Shown here in pieces: positions 9,859 through 20,110 of a stretch of 64,000 bases of DNA. The DNA is from Prorocentrum cordatum (taxonomy: Eukaryota; Sar; Dinophyceae; Prorocentrales; Prorocentraceae), in the NCBI GenBank assembly GCA_963575745.1, contig CAUYUJ010017860.1, positions 763,130 through 827,129 of the forward strand. Direction: 5' to 3'. How positions within the stretch are numbered: the stretch's first letter is position 1; each line of letters starts with the position of its first letter. A model generated the notes under the pieces. The model saw only the letters and a program-made list of their open reading frames with translations, searched no databases and was not told the DNA's origin. The position numbers and the translations under genes are program-made.

Positions 9859-9966
9859 CTTCTCTCATGATTGGTTGTAGCTCTCTCTCTCTCTCTCTCT
9901 CATTCTCTCTCTACTCTCTCTCTCTCCCCTCTCTCTCTCTCTCCCTCTTTCATCTCATCTATCTCC

Positions 9967-9997
<31 letters not shown>

Positions 9998-10088
9998 CTC
10001 TCTCTCCTCTCTCCTACCGTCCTCTCTCTCCTCTCTCCTCTCTCCTCTCTCTCTCTCTCTCCCTCTCCTCTCCTCTCTCTCTCTCTCT

Positions 10089-10117
<29 letters not shown>
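9775..10117 (+). repeat. (CT)n tract between the two tail copies
   Basis: An almost pure CT run to about 9853 is followed by interrupted CT-rich sequence to 10117. Because CT repeats contain no stop codon, the reading frame through them encodes Ser-Leu repeats, which artificially joins neighbouring frames. This is a 3' tail or a microsatellite target, not a coding region. Confidence 0.95.
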
Positions 10118-10119
<2 letters not shown>

Positions 10120-10884
10120 TAGCGGCTCCAGCCCTGGGGTCGCGTGTTCCCCTCCAGTCACCTTTCAAGGGTGACGGACGACAGCGTACAGGGTGCCGCA
10201 CTACGCTAGTCCACCATCTGGACAGGCGTACCGAGGACCTCGCCTCTGTCTCGAGGCCCTCGGCCGCTGGCACTGAGCAGCCACCCCTCACCGACCGCGA
10301 AACCGAGCTGTCCCAGGCTATGGCTGCTCTCCAGCAGAGGTGCGTTGCTCTCGCCGCGGACCTCGCCGCCGCCCAAGCTCGCCAAGGCCCTCTACTCCAG
10401 CGCCTCCACAGCGCCGGGCGAGCCTTCGCCGAGCTGCTCACGCCCTCGCCCGATGGTGCCGTGCCGTCACTCACCATCCAAGCTATGCTGTCATCGTTCC
10501 GCGGCGCTCCACCTGGTGCCCCGCGCTAATCTCCTCCTTCTGCCTGCCCGTGTGTACGCGTGGCTCCGCGTCCACGGTGTCAGGGCGTGGGGGCGGGGGG
10601 TGCCCCGTCACTGCGCGCCGCTTTGCGGCCAAGCGCCCAACTGGCGGTCTGCCAAGCCGCCTAGCCACGTGTCAGCACGTCGCCTTTCTTGTTGGGGCCT
10701 CTTTCTTCACGCGGTCTGACAGGTGAGATCATCACCGTCTGTCCGCCGTCTGTAGCGTCTGTCGCACTGCGCCGGGGGAGGGTTTTTTTTGTTGCCCGCC
10801 CTCGTATCTAAAGGCTGCACCGCCGCAAATAGTGTTTGCGAGTTGTCGCACCGCAGTGCGCCTCGCGGACGGACCCTGGTCCGC
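10118..10884 (+). repeat. element 3' tail, copy 2 of the direct repeat
   Basis: Nearly identical to 9006-9774 with scattered substitutions and small indels. It starts abruptly at the end of the CT tract, as a 5'-truncated LINE copy would, and again ends just before a CT tract. The coiled-coil reading frame is preserved up to TAA at 10527-10529. Confidence 0.95.
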
Positions 10885-10897
10885 CTACTTGTCCGAT

Positions 10898-11290
<393 letters not shown>

Positions 11291-11756
11291 AACGATCTCG
11301 TCGCAGCCGTTTTTGGTTTCAAGTTTTTTGAATTCGCCCGGCCGAATTCGAGCAATCGTTAAACGGCTGCCTGGGGTGCTCGCTGCGCCGCGTGCGGCGC
11401 CCTCGGCCCCGCAGCCAACATGGGCGCGATTAAAAACGAAAGTTCTGAAGCGGCCAAACCGCTGCACTGCGCAACTTGCAATGTAACAGCAGTCTGCCGC
11501 TGCGGAAGGTCAGGGGAGAAGGGGGGGGAAGCAAGCTGGTTTGTGATTTTTCATAGAATTTGCTATTTTTTCATTTTCACTATTTGTTTCATTATTTTCA
11601 TTTTTTTCCATTTTTTTAGTATTTTCATTATTTTACATTATTGTTTTCATTTTTTCGCTATTGTTTATTATTTTCCTATCTTTAAGTGCATGTTGATAGG
11701 GTCCTATAGTGCACGATAGCTATATTTAGGGCTTTATAGTATCCGCACCCATCTAA
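11291..11756. other. unassigned sequence ending in an AT-rich block
   Basis: 11291-11520 shows no recognisable coding sequence. 11535-11690 is AT-rich with repeated TTTTCATTATT-like words, in strong contrast to the GC-rich surroundings. No gene is supported here. Confidence 0.6.
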
Positions 11757-11997
11757 GCAGGGGAGGGGCACCCATCTAAGCAGGGGAGGGGCGGGGGGGG
11801 GTGCCGCGCCGGAATCGAGCCATATGGGCCCGGGGAAGGCAGGGGGCGCAGAGGTGAGAGGAGGGGGCGCCGGGGGGGGGCAGGGGGGGGGGGGGGGCCG
11901 CGCGGCCGGAATAAGGCGTGGGGCCGGGGAGGGGCGGTGGGAGCGTGGAAGGGGGGGCGGGGGGGCGGGGGTGAGGGGGGCGCGCGGTCGGAATTAT

Positions 11998-12036
<39 letters not shown>

Positions 12037-12185
12037 CGGGGCGGGGAGGGCGGCGGGGGCGCGGAGGGGCAGGCGCGGGGGTCCAGGGGGCGCGGGGGGG
12101 GGCACGGGTGCAAGGGGAGAAGGGCGCAGGTGAGGAGCGGGGGAGGGGGGGCGCGCGGTCGGAATAAGGAGAGGGGGCCTCGGGG
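11757..12185. repeat. extreme G-rich tract with 39 consecutive G
   Basis: Almost pure G with scattered A, C and T. Positions 11998-12036 are 39 G in a row. Several units of the form GGGGGGCGCGCGGTCGGAAT recur (about 11890, 11975, 12148). G-quadruplex formation is likely; polymerase slippage and sequencing error are also likely here. Confidence 0.9.
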
Positions 12186-12186
12186 A

Positions 12187-12250
12187 AGCTAGGTGCGCTC
12201 GCGTCGTATCTGACATCCGACCCCTCCCTCCCATCCCTTGCCATGGCGCA
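12187..12250 (+). repeat. dispersed repeat, copy also at 41857-41920
   Basis: Shares the order AAGCT-GG-GCGCTCGCG, TATCTGACAT and CCCTCCCTCCCATCCCTT with the second locus, in the same orientation. Its nature is unknown. Confidence 0.75.
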
Positions 12251-12407
12251 GATCCCCTCGCTGCTCGCGCAGTCGGATGTCGAGCAGGGCAATGATCCCG
12301 AAAGGGTACGCGATGCATTGTAGAGCACGGCGTGGCATGGCGTAGAAGAGCACCGCGAAGCGCAGTATCTACCTAGCATTGCATTGCATGCCGCGGCGTG
12401 GCACGGG

Positions 12408-12513
12408 AAATGGCGCCAGCGCTGCGGCGGGAGCGCGGGTCGAAACGATCGGAAGCGCGGAAATGAGGCCAGCGCCGCAGCGGGAGCACGATTCGCAACG
12501 AGCGGAAGCACGC
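12408..12513. repeat. two-copy 53-bp tandem duplication
   Basis: Units start at 12408 and 12461 (AAATGGCGCCAGCG and AAATGAGGCCAGCG) and are about 80 percent alike by eye. A GC-rich block with repeated CCCGGGCGCCGGC follows at about 12600-12710. Confidence 0.8.
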
Positions 12514-14490
12514 CATAATCGGCTTGGGAGGCTTCCCGGGCGCCAGAAGCAGACGTTCAGCATTTGCAGAAGAAAAAGTGTATTGGGTGGCTTTTTTTCG
12601 GCGCCGCCACGGAACTCGATTTTCCGGCGCCGGCCGGAACCAGCTCCGGGCCCGGCCTGGGCGCCGGCCCGGGCGCCGGCTCGGGCGTTTGGCCCGGGCG
12701 CCGGCTCGCCACTTCGAGAATGGTGGTTCTTATGCTAGTTGCACCATAGGTCAGAGCCCCGGATCATCAGGGCTTACTCGGGTCAGGGGTAACTCGGGTT
12801 TCGCGCCCCGGGGGCGGCGGCGGTTCCGTCGATGCCGTTCAAGCGTCGATATGCCTCGCGTCGCGCCTCTTCTGCGCGAAAGTGTTCGAGCGTTGTTTTG
12901 CGCGGCCCGATGGTTTTGTAATGTCTCGGGAAACGTATTGCTTCAGCGCGATGCGGTTAAAGGTTTGCTGCTCGTTTCGCGCGTGGGCTAGCGCGGCGCG
13001 CTGGGCCATGAGGCGTCGTGCGGTTTGCGCACATGTTATGCAAGGGTCGGGATTGTTGCGGGGTTGCGCGACTGGTTCTGTGAATTTTGCGACCCAGAAC
13101 AAGTGTGGAAGCAAGCGTATTGTGCGCGCTCTGGTTGGCGAGCGGTTTCAGATTCGGAATCGGCGCCGCCTTGCAGTTTTGCATGCGTGTCTTTGACATT
13201 TCAAACTCAATCCGCGCCTGCCGAAGTTTCGCTTGAACGTAGCAGTTGGTGATTCACTGCGCGCGCAGTCGGCATGCGTGGCTGGGTCGTTTTTGCAAAC
13301 GACATCGCCAGCCTTCTGGCAGCCAGAGTTGTTCCATGCTCCGAGAAACCACGGGGCGGGCTTCTCGCTCCAGGCGTTCTCATTTTTGGCCGGGAGGCCC
13401 CCTTGCGGACGCGCGGATGTCGGCGTTCCAGGGGTCCCGAAATCACATTCTCGGGCAATGGTATTTGTCTCCCGCTCACTTCCTTTTTGGGCGGCGTTCG
13501 CTCTGAGGTCACGGCAGTGAATGTCCGTGCGTTTCAACTCTGTCGGAAGAGGCTCTCTGGCGCGAGCTCGTGGCCAATTGGCGTTGTCGATTTCGCGCTG
13601 GAAATGAAGTCGGAGTTGTTTTTTGCCCGCCGAAGGAGGATTCGCGCCTCGGGTGGTTGCCCTCTTCGGGAAGTTCGCCCGCGGTCAGTTCGCAGCGACG
13701 TCCACGGCGCGCAGGAACGCGCGCCGCTTGCGCCCGCCATCCAACGGGCGCCATGGACGTAGGTTCTTGCGCGCGCGATGCGCGACGCAGCCATGCCGCT
13801 GCTTAGTTGAGAGCTGTCCCTGGCACGTCAAAACTCACATGTCAAATTAAAGTGGCAAGAAAAACATGCGCCCCAGCCCCCCATCGGGCAACGTTCAAGG
13901 GAACTCCGCTCTGACTTTGCCAGGCCCCCCCCCGCCCCCTCGCTGCGATGGCGGCGCGCTTCGCAGAGCGCAACGTCGACGTTGCGTTCCGCGCGCGCCC
14001 GCCCCGATCGGGGGCAATGGCGGGGGGGGCTCTTCGGCTACCCCGGTAACCTGTTCAATTCAGTTCGCATCCCGCCCCGTCGCGACCCGCCCGGTCGTTG
14101 AGGAAATCGACAAAATCTGTTCGCCGCTTCATGGGTTAATTTGCCAGCCCCCGGCCGCAGACGCTTCGGCAACGGCTCGTCGCTGCACGAGGTTTGAACA
14201 GAACGGATGGCCGCGCTGCGCCGAGCGCGCGCGCTGCATTGAGTATTTTTCTGCAGCGATGGCAACGTTGAGTCGCGAACCCAATTTTTCACGTCCGAAC
14301 TAAAAATTAATTTTTCTTGGTGAGAAGACGCGTTTGCTTCAAAACTCGGCATGCGAAGCGCGTGCACAGCGCAACGTGCGCGCGACCATCTCAATGCGGA
14401 CTGCGCGAAGACGCGCGCGCCATGCAGCGCACGCGCGTGCCCGTTGCGTCGCGCATGCTTTCCATCATTAATGATACACCCATCACGTTT
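12514..14490. other. unassigned sequence
   Basis: About 2 kb without an array or a recognisable protein. Open frames of 60-170 codons occur on both strands and in several frames, none with a motif. No RNA gene was identified. Confidence 0.5.
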
Positions 14491-14492
14491 AC

Positions 14493-14690
14493 CCACCCAC
14501 CTGGGTGACTCACCCACCTGGGTGACCCGCGTCCTTCGGTGGCCCACTCATCTGGGTGACCTTCGCACTGGGGTGGCCCGCCCACCTGGCTGACCCACCC
14601 GCGCTGGTGACCCACCCGCCGATGTGATCCACCGACCTGGGTGGCCCGCACACTTGGGCGACCCGCTCACCTGGTGGGCGCGCCCGCCTG
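14493..14690. repeat. minisatellite, about 17-bp unit
   Basis: About 11 degenerate copies of CCCACCTGGGTGACCCG in a row. CCACCTGGGTG is itself partly self-complementary, so each unit could form a small stem. Confidence 0.9.
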
Positions 14691-14924
14691 TGCGTGCGTA
14701 TCTGTGTAATGGTTTTTCACATGGCTGCCTCGTCTGATCTGGCAGCTGAAATCATGTCGTTTTGGCCACGCGGTGTCTCGGCTAACAAAATCCTCCTGGC
14801 AGAGGGGCGGGGGCGGACTGCAGCGCGCGCGCTCCATTGTGATGCGTATTCGTCTATACTACAATCGGCCTTCGATGTATCATCGCTTCCGCCGCGCAGC
14901 GCTGCCCAAGCGGGCGCGACGGGT
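14691..14924. other. spacer with nothing recognised
   Basis: Single-copy-looking sequence between two arrays; no gene seen. Confidence 0.5.
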
Positions 14925-16590
14925 CGAGGGGGGGCGCGCGCGCGCGTGGGCTGCGTCGAGCGCAGCGCATTCGCAACTTCACATTGAATAGAGCGCCTCT
15001 TCTGATCCGAGAATTTCTTCTGATCCGAGAATTAATGTTTACATTGGGTTTTCGCCATTGGGTTTTCGAGTCAACATCGGTTTCTTCGTACATCATTGTA
15101 GGCAAAGCGGCGGCGGGCGCGGGTGGGCGCGCGCGCGCGAGGGCAGCATTGGGCGCGCAGTCACGCATATTCCACGTTGCGTCGGAGACGTTCATTGTCT
15201 CATGTGCAGATGCAGAAGCACGTGGTTTTCATCTGCTGATTTTCCAGCTTACAACGCCGCAGTTAGATTGAACTGCAAGCACGCGGCTCGGGCGCGGGCG
15301 GGAGGGGGGGGGTCGCGAGTGCGTGCGCGCGGAGTGCATTGAGTGCACGGTTTCATAAATCCCACGTTGAAGCGGCAGCCCCCCCGATCTGAAACTGACG
15401 TTTTACAATTGCGTTTCGCCACTTGGCCTTTGAATTATCATTTTTCAGAGCGCGTGCAAAAGCATACGCGGCAGCGTTGGGTCGGGAAAAGGGGTCGGTG
15501 ACGAAGGGGGAGAGGGGTGCGGGGTGAGCGCGCGCGCGTGGGCTGCGTCGAATGCAACGTTTTCTCATAGTCAAGATTGAATGCAGTGCGCCTTTTCATC
15601 CGAGAATGAGATTTTACATTGGGTTTTCGCCATTGGGTTTTCGAGTTAACATCGCCCCCGTGGCAGTGAAACAACAACAGTATACACGATTGCGAAGAGC
15701 GTGGGGGCGCGCGCGCGCGCCCGCGTGTGTTATATTGATTATGCAGTTTCGCATACCTCACGTTGGGATGACTGCCTTCTCCGATTTGAGGTTGATGTTT
15801 ACATTGGGTTTTCACCGGCGTGTTTTCGAGTTAACACCGCTCCCGCTGTACAAACATTGTCTACATTGGTGTGGACGGCGAGCGCGCGTGGTTTGCATTG
15901 CGCGCGCAGTGTCCTGTGCGCATTTACGCCACGTTGAAAAGCCAATCCTTCCCCACCTTAAACTGAAGTGTCACAATGGTGTTCCACCATTGATTTCACC
16001 ATTGGGTTTCCATGCTTACATCGCTCTCATTGTGTACATTTGTATGCTCAGTGGCGGGTCGGGTGGCGGGGGAACGCGCGCGCGCGCGTGGGCTGCTTTC
16101 ATAAATTTTCTGCCGTATCATCCACTATGCAATGACAGCTCCTCCCGATGTGAAACTGAAGCTACCCTTGGTTTTCCCCATTCGATTTTCTAGTTAGCAT
16201 CTCCGCAAGTGTATCAAAATGCGCACGCAGGATGGAGGGCGGGCGAAAGGGGTGGGGGGGGGGCGCGCGCGCGGGGTGAATTGGGCGTGAGTCCGTATAG
16301 TCTACAGTCAAACGACAACCATATCCGACCAGAGATTGCAACCGCACATTAAAGTTGCGCCGTTGGGTTTTCGAGTTAACGTCGCTCGCTTTGTATACAG
16401 ATGTATACACGGGCGTGGCGGGTCGCGACGCGCGCGCGCCCGCGCGTTCAGGCTGCGCCGAGTGCAACTTTCCGTTTTTTTGGCGCTTTGGAATGATCGC
16501 TTTTTCCGACCAGAAAATGAAGTTGACCAATGGGTTTTCACCATCGGGTTTTCGAGTTAAAATCGCACCTGTTGTATGCCCGCGTACACC
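14925..16590. repeat. degenerate satellite array, about 190-bp period, with alternating CG blocks
   Basis: About nine diverged units. Each has a block of alternating GCGCGCGC (near 14935, 15130, 15310, 15525, 15705, 15885, 16075, 16265 and 16425). Most also carry a block of the form ACATTGGGTTTTCGCCATTG followed by GGGTTTTCGAGTTAACATCG (near 15040, 15618, 15800, 15980, 16365 and 16530). CCACGTTG also recurs. Spacing runs from about 160 to 220 bp. No coding sequence is supported. Confidence 0.85.
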
Positions 16591-17337
16591 ATCCTGTTTG
16601 AGCGTTGTTTGGGGCAAGGGTTTCAAACTAAGTTGGCCCAGCTGGGGGGTGTGGTGCGGAAGTTGGTGCCTCCTCCTCTTCATTATCATCCACATTTTTT
16701 CTCGGCTTGCTCGGCTTCTGAGCTCATTTTCGAGATTGCGGTAGATGCGCGACTTGAGCGTGCTGCTGCGTCTGCGTGGCGGTGCCCATCCCCAGGCGAT
16801 GAATTTCGGCCCTCGCTGTGCCCCTAGGGCCGTTTTGCCCCGCCCCCCGATGGGCGACTTTCGCGTTCCTCATTGGGGTTCGCGGCCGCGTGAGGGGTAG
16901 TCTACGCGGTCGCGTGCCATCGTTTGGCCGCCCATTGGGGCCATGTTGAGTCGTTCCGGGGTGCCTTGACGTCCTCTGAGCGGCAACTTGGGGAGCGTTG
17001 GAGTCAGTCTTGGGTTGTCCATGGGCCGTGTTTGAGTGTCCTGGTTGCGTCGTGGATGCTTTCTTTGGCAGGTTGAGCCCCCGTCGCAAGCAGCGGGGCC
17101 ATCACGTAGGTTTTCCGGGAAACGCTGAAACGTAGAAGCACGAGGAGGCGAGAAACAGGACACCTCCGAAGCATTTACTCCGATTCATTGGTGTGGGCCC
17201 TTCTGAGGCGTCGCAGAGTTTAAGGTGGGGCCTATCTGGGGTCGTCTGGGGCGCCTCTGAAGTTTTTCCCGCAGACGCACTCGGCAATTCTGAGGTTATT
17301 TCTGGATGGTCTTCGGGTAGCCTTAGGGGGGGGCGTC
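16591..17337. other. unassigned sequence
   Basis: No array and no recognised protein. A good polypyrimidine-AG site occurs at 17061-17071 followed 38 bases later by AG|GT, but the enclosed 38 bases match nothing known to me. Confidence 0.5.
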
Positions 17338-17860
17338 GCAACGGCGGCAGCGTCGGCAGTGGAGCGTCGAGCGCCGTGGGGCGGGCGTGGGCCGAGAGTT
17401 GGGCGGCCGTCGCGACGGGGGCAGCGTCGCCGTCGAACGCCGAGGGGCAGCCATCAGGCGACGGCGCGGCGGCCGTCGTAACGGCGGCGCGGGCGCTAGC
17501 TGGGCGGCGGGCGCCGTCGGGCGCCGTCGGGCGGACGCGTGGCGACGGCAAAGCGGCCGCTGCGACGGCGGCAGCGTCGCCGTCGGGCGCCGTCGAGCGA
17601 CCACGTGGCGACGGCACGGCGGCCGTCGCAACGGCGGCGGCGGCGCTGGTTGGGCGTCGGGCGCCGTCGGGCGCCGTCCGGCGGACATGGTGCGACGGCA
17701 AGGCGGCCGTCGCAGCGGCGTCGGCGGTTTCACCAGCCAAGCGGCGGGCACCATCGGGCGCTGTCAGGCGGCCAATGGGCGACAGCCAGGCAGCCGTCGC
17801 AACGGCGGTAACGGCGCCAGCTCGGCGGCGAGCCCCGTGCGGCGCCGTCGGGCTGGCATC
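17338..17860. repeat. GC-rich minisatellite, about 84-bp unit
   Basis: About five diverged units built on GGCGCCGTCGGGCGG and GACGGCAAGGCGGCCGTCGC. All frames of both strands are open over long stretches because the unit is stop-free; in one plus frame it reads as a repeat of about 28 residues containing RRAPSGAV and AAVATA. Codon-like bias is absent, so a repeat is the better call than a gene. Confidence 0.85.
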
Positions 17861-18227
17861 TGCCGAGCGCTTGGCTGTTGTCGTCTGTGTTTTGGGGTTG
17901 TCTTGAGCTCCTCCCGCGCCGCGCACTACCAGTTCCCATTCTGGTTTTTTGAACTCGAAAGAGAGTTTTTTATGTGGGTGCCTCAGGGCCAGTTTTCGAA
18001 CCCGAGTTATCCCGGATGACGCCCGTGATCTCGAAAAGTGCGATACATTCCTTTTTTTTGAACCCTGAATTTCCCCCGACGGGCGAAACCCGAGATATCC
18101 CGGATCGGTTTTGGCCTTCGAGGAGCGCGATTTCGGAGCCCGAGTTATCCCGGATGGGCGTCCCTGGGGGGCCAGACGTGGGTTCGCTGAAACTGCATGT
18201 CGTCTATCGTCGTTGTGCGATGATGGG
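17861..18227. other. spacer carrying three copies of CCCGAGTTATCCCGGAT
   Basis: The 17-bp motif occurs at 18001-18017, at 18089-18105 (one mismatch) and at 18139-18155. A fourth copy lies at 23311-23327, all in the same orientation. Nothing else is recognised. Confidence 0.75.
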
Positions 18228-18462
18228 CGGTTCTAACCAAGTTGCGTCGGGCGGGCGGTCCAAACCAAGTCGCGTCCGGGGCGTTCTGTAAGTTACACAT
18301 GGCGGGCGGTCCTAACTTAAGCGTGTCGGGTGGGCGGTCCTAACTCAGTTGCGTCGGACGGGCGGCCCAAACCAAGTCGCGTCGGGAGCTTTCGGCAAGT
18401 CGCATCGGGCGGGAGGTACTAAGCATGTCGCGTCGGGCGGGCGGTCCTAGTCAAGTTGCGTC
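18228..18462. repeat. minisatellite, about 31-34-bp unit
   Basis: Seven or so copies of a unit like GTCGGGCGGGCGGTCC followed by TAAC-CAAGT-GC. Copies alternate between AACCAAGT and TAACTTAA forms. Confidence 0.85.
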
Positions 18463-19230
18463 GAACACTTGCTTCCTGACTCGTCGCTACCAGAGGGCTC
18501 AGACAGAGCTAGGGCGCCGTGTTTTTCGTCACTTGCAGCCCCTCGGATCCTTTTGTAAGGGTCTCGGGGGACCTCCGAATGAGGCAACTGACGCCCATTT
18601 GTCGTTTGCGCGTGAACAGAGGCACCAAATCCGTTGAGCAAGAGGACCTTGAGAGAACCCGACCCGACCACGCGAAACATGAAACCGTGTATGGATCCAG
18701 GTCGTTGCGGCAGGTCCCATCGCCGTGATTGTCAAACACTTAACATTCAACATTTTATGGACTCGATGGGGAGGGCTATTTTTTGATGCGACCTCGACGA
18801 TGCGACTGCGTATGATGATGGTCATAACAGCGCATGGGTTATGATGTTTGCATGAAGATGTGAGGTCGGTCGGGGGGAATGATTTCATGGCGTCGCCAAT
18901 GTTCGTGGTTATTGTAGTTGTGAGTGGGCACTGACGGTCTCATTGCGGTCGCGTTGATGGCAATGGCGCCAGAGGGGAAACGTGGGGAAGGAAAAACATA
19001 TGAGCAGGAAGCGGAGGAGGCAAACGGCGAACACGATATTCGTCACACGTGGTGTTTTCCCCAATCGCGTTTCCAAGCTCTTTGTTCGTTTGGGCCGTCG
19101 CAGGGTTTTCGCGCGCTCATGCATGGCACGGTTGGGTGCTCTTTGGGCCTTCCTTTGCTGTCCGAGTGTTTTGGTGGGCCGGTTTGTTATTATTTTTGTG
19201 TTTGCGTGGCCGTCTGGGGGGATTCTTCAC
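18463..19230. other. unassigned sequence
   Basis: No array and no recognised protein; moderate GC. A copy of the dispersed motif TTCGCGTATCCCCACCAGCC begins at 19234, just past its end. Confidence 0.5.
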
Positions 19231-19233
19231 CCT

Positions 19234-20000
19234 TCGCGTATCCCCACCAGCCCATCCAGAATTGCCAGCTTTCTTGCGGCTCTTTGGAGGCTATCTTGAG
19301 CCATGCTCGGCTAGAGGCTGTCGGAGGCTATCTTGAGCCATGCTCGGCTATCTTGGGCCATCTTGAGGCTGTCATGAGGCCTTTTGGAGGTCTGTCGGAG
19401 GCTATCTTGAGCGATGCTTGGCTATCGTGGGGCCCTCTTGGGGTCCTCTTGAGGCCTTCTTGGGGCCCTCTTGAGGATCTTTTGGGGGAGTCTTGGAGCC
19501 CTCTTGGGGCTCTTTGGGGGGTCTGGGAGGCCTCTTGGGGCCGTCTTGGGCACCATGGCTCAAAAAGAAATGAGGGGAAATTCGGCGCCCCCCCCCCCGG
19601 AGGCTCTCAAACGGCATCTTGGGGCCCTCTTGGAGCGCTCTTGGGCGCCTCTTGGGCGATCTTGGGGCCGTCTTCGGCCTTCTCGGGCCCCTCTTGGGCG
19701 TCTGGTGGGCCGTCTTGGGGCCATCTTGAGGCTTCCAAAGCCCATCGGAAGCGAAAAGGCGATAATACCAAAAACATTGATTTTCCTTAGGCTTTTGAAC
19801 GGTCTTGGCATCTTGGAGGGCGCCGCTGAGGGCTCGAAGGGCACTTGGATCCGTCTTGGGGCTGTCTTGGGGCCTCTTGGGGGTATGTCGGAGGCTAGCT
19901 ATCTTGACCCATCTTGACGTAGCATGGGCCATCTTGGAGGCCATCTTGCGACTTCGAAGCCCTCTTGGAACAATATTGGGCCATCTTGGACGCTCTAACG
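19234..20000. repeat. CTTGGGGCC-type low-complexity repeat, locus 1
   Basis: Starts with the dispersed motif TTCGCGTATCCCCACCAGCC, then about 700 bp built from words such as GGCCCTCTTGGGG, GGCTATCTTGAG and GCCGTCTTGGG at intervals of roughly 12 bases. The reverse strand reads as Pro/Arg/Lys-rich low complexity, which is not a gene. Similar loci lie at 25250-25360 and 37965-38215, and a related one at 40850-40960. Confidence 0.85.
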
Positions 20001-20019
20001 CCTCGGACTCCCCCCTTCC

Positions 20020-20110
20020 TGGCCCAGGGGAGGGGGGAGGGGGGGGGTTCCAGTGGAAGGGAGAAGAAACAACGCGCTATACCACCTAAGCCCAGAGGGC
20101 TGGTGGGATT
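20020..20110. repeat. dispersed repeat, related to 38900-39000
   Basis: Both loci have a GGGGAGGGG block, a GGAAGGGA-GAAA stretch, then ACCACC-A-GCCCAGAGGGCTGGTGGGA. The orientation is the same. Confidence 0.7.

Noticed and set aside
9228-10529. A 433-codon frame joining both tail copies through Ser-Leu repeats
   Set aside because: The (CT)n tract has no stop codon and bridges unrelated frames; only the part after 10118 matches the real tail frame.
17072-17109. A 38-nt exon between TTTGGCAG and AG|GT
   Set aside because: The borders look good, but the encoded 12 residues match no part of the transporter and there is no partner exon.
19280-19345. CTTGAGCCATG words as relics of the dinoflagellate spliced leader
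   Set aside because: Only about nine bases agree with the complement of the leader end, and the words fit the local CTTGGG/CTTGAG low-complexity repeat.
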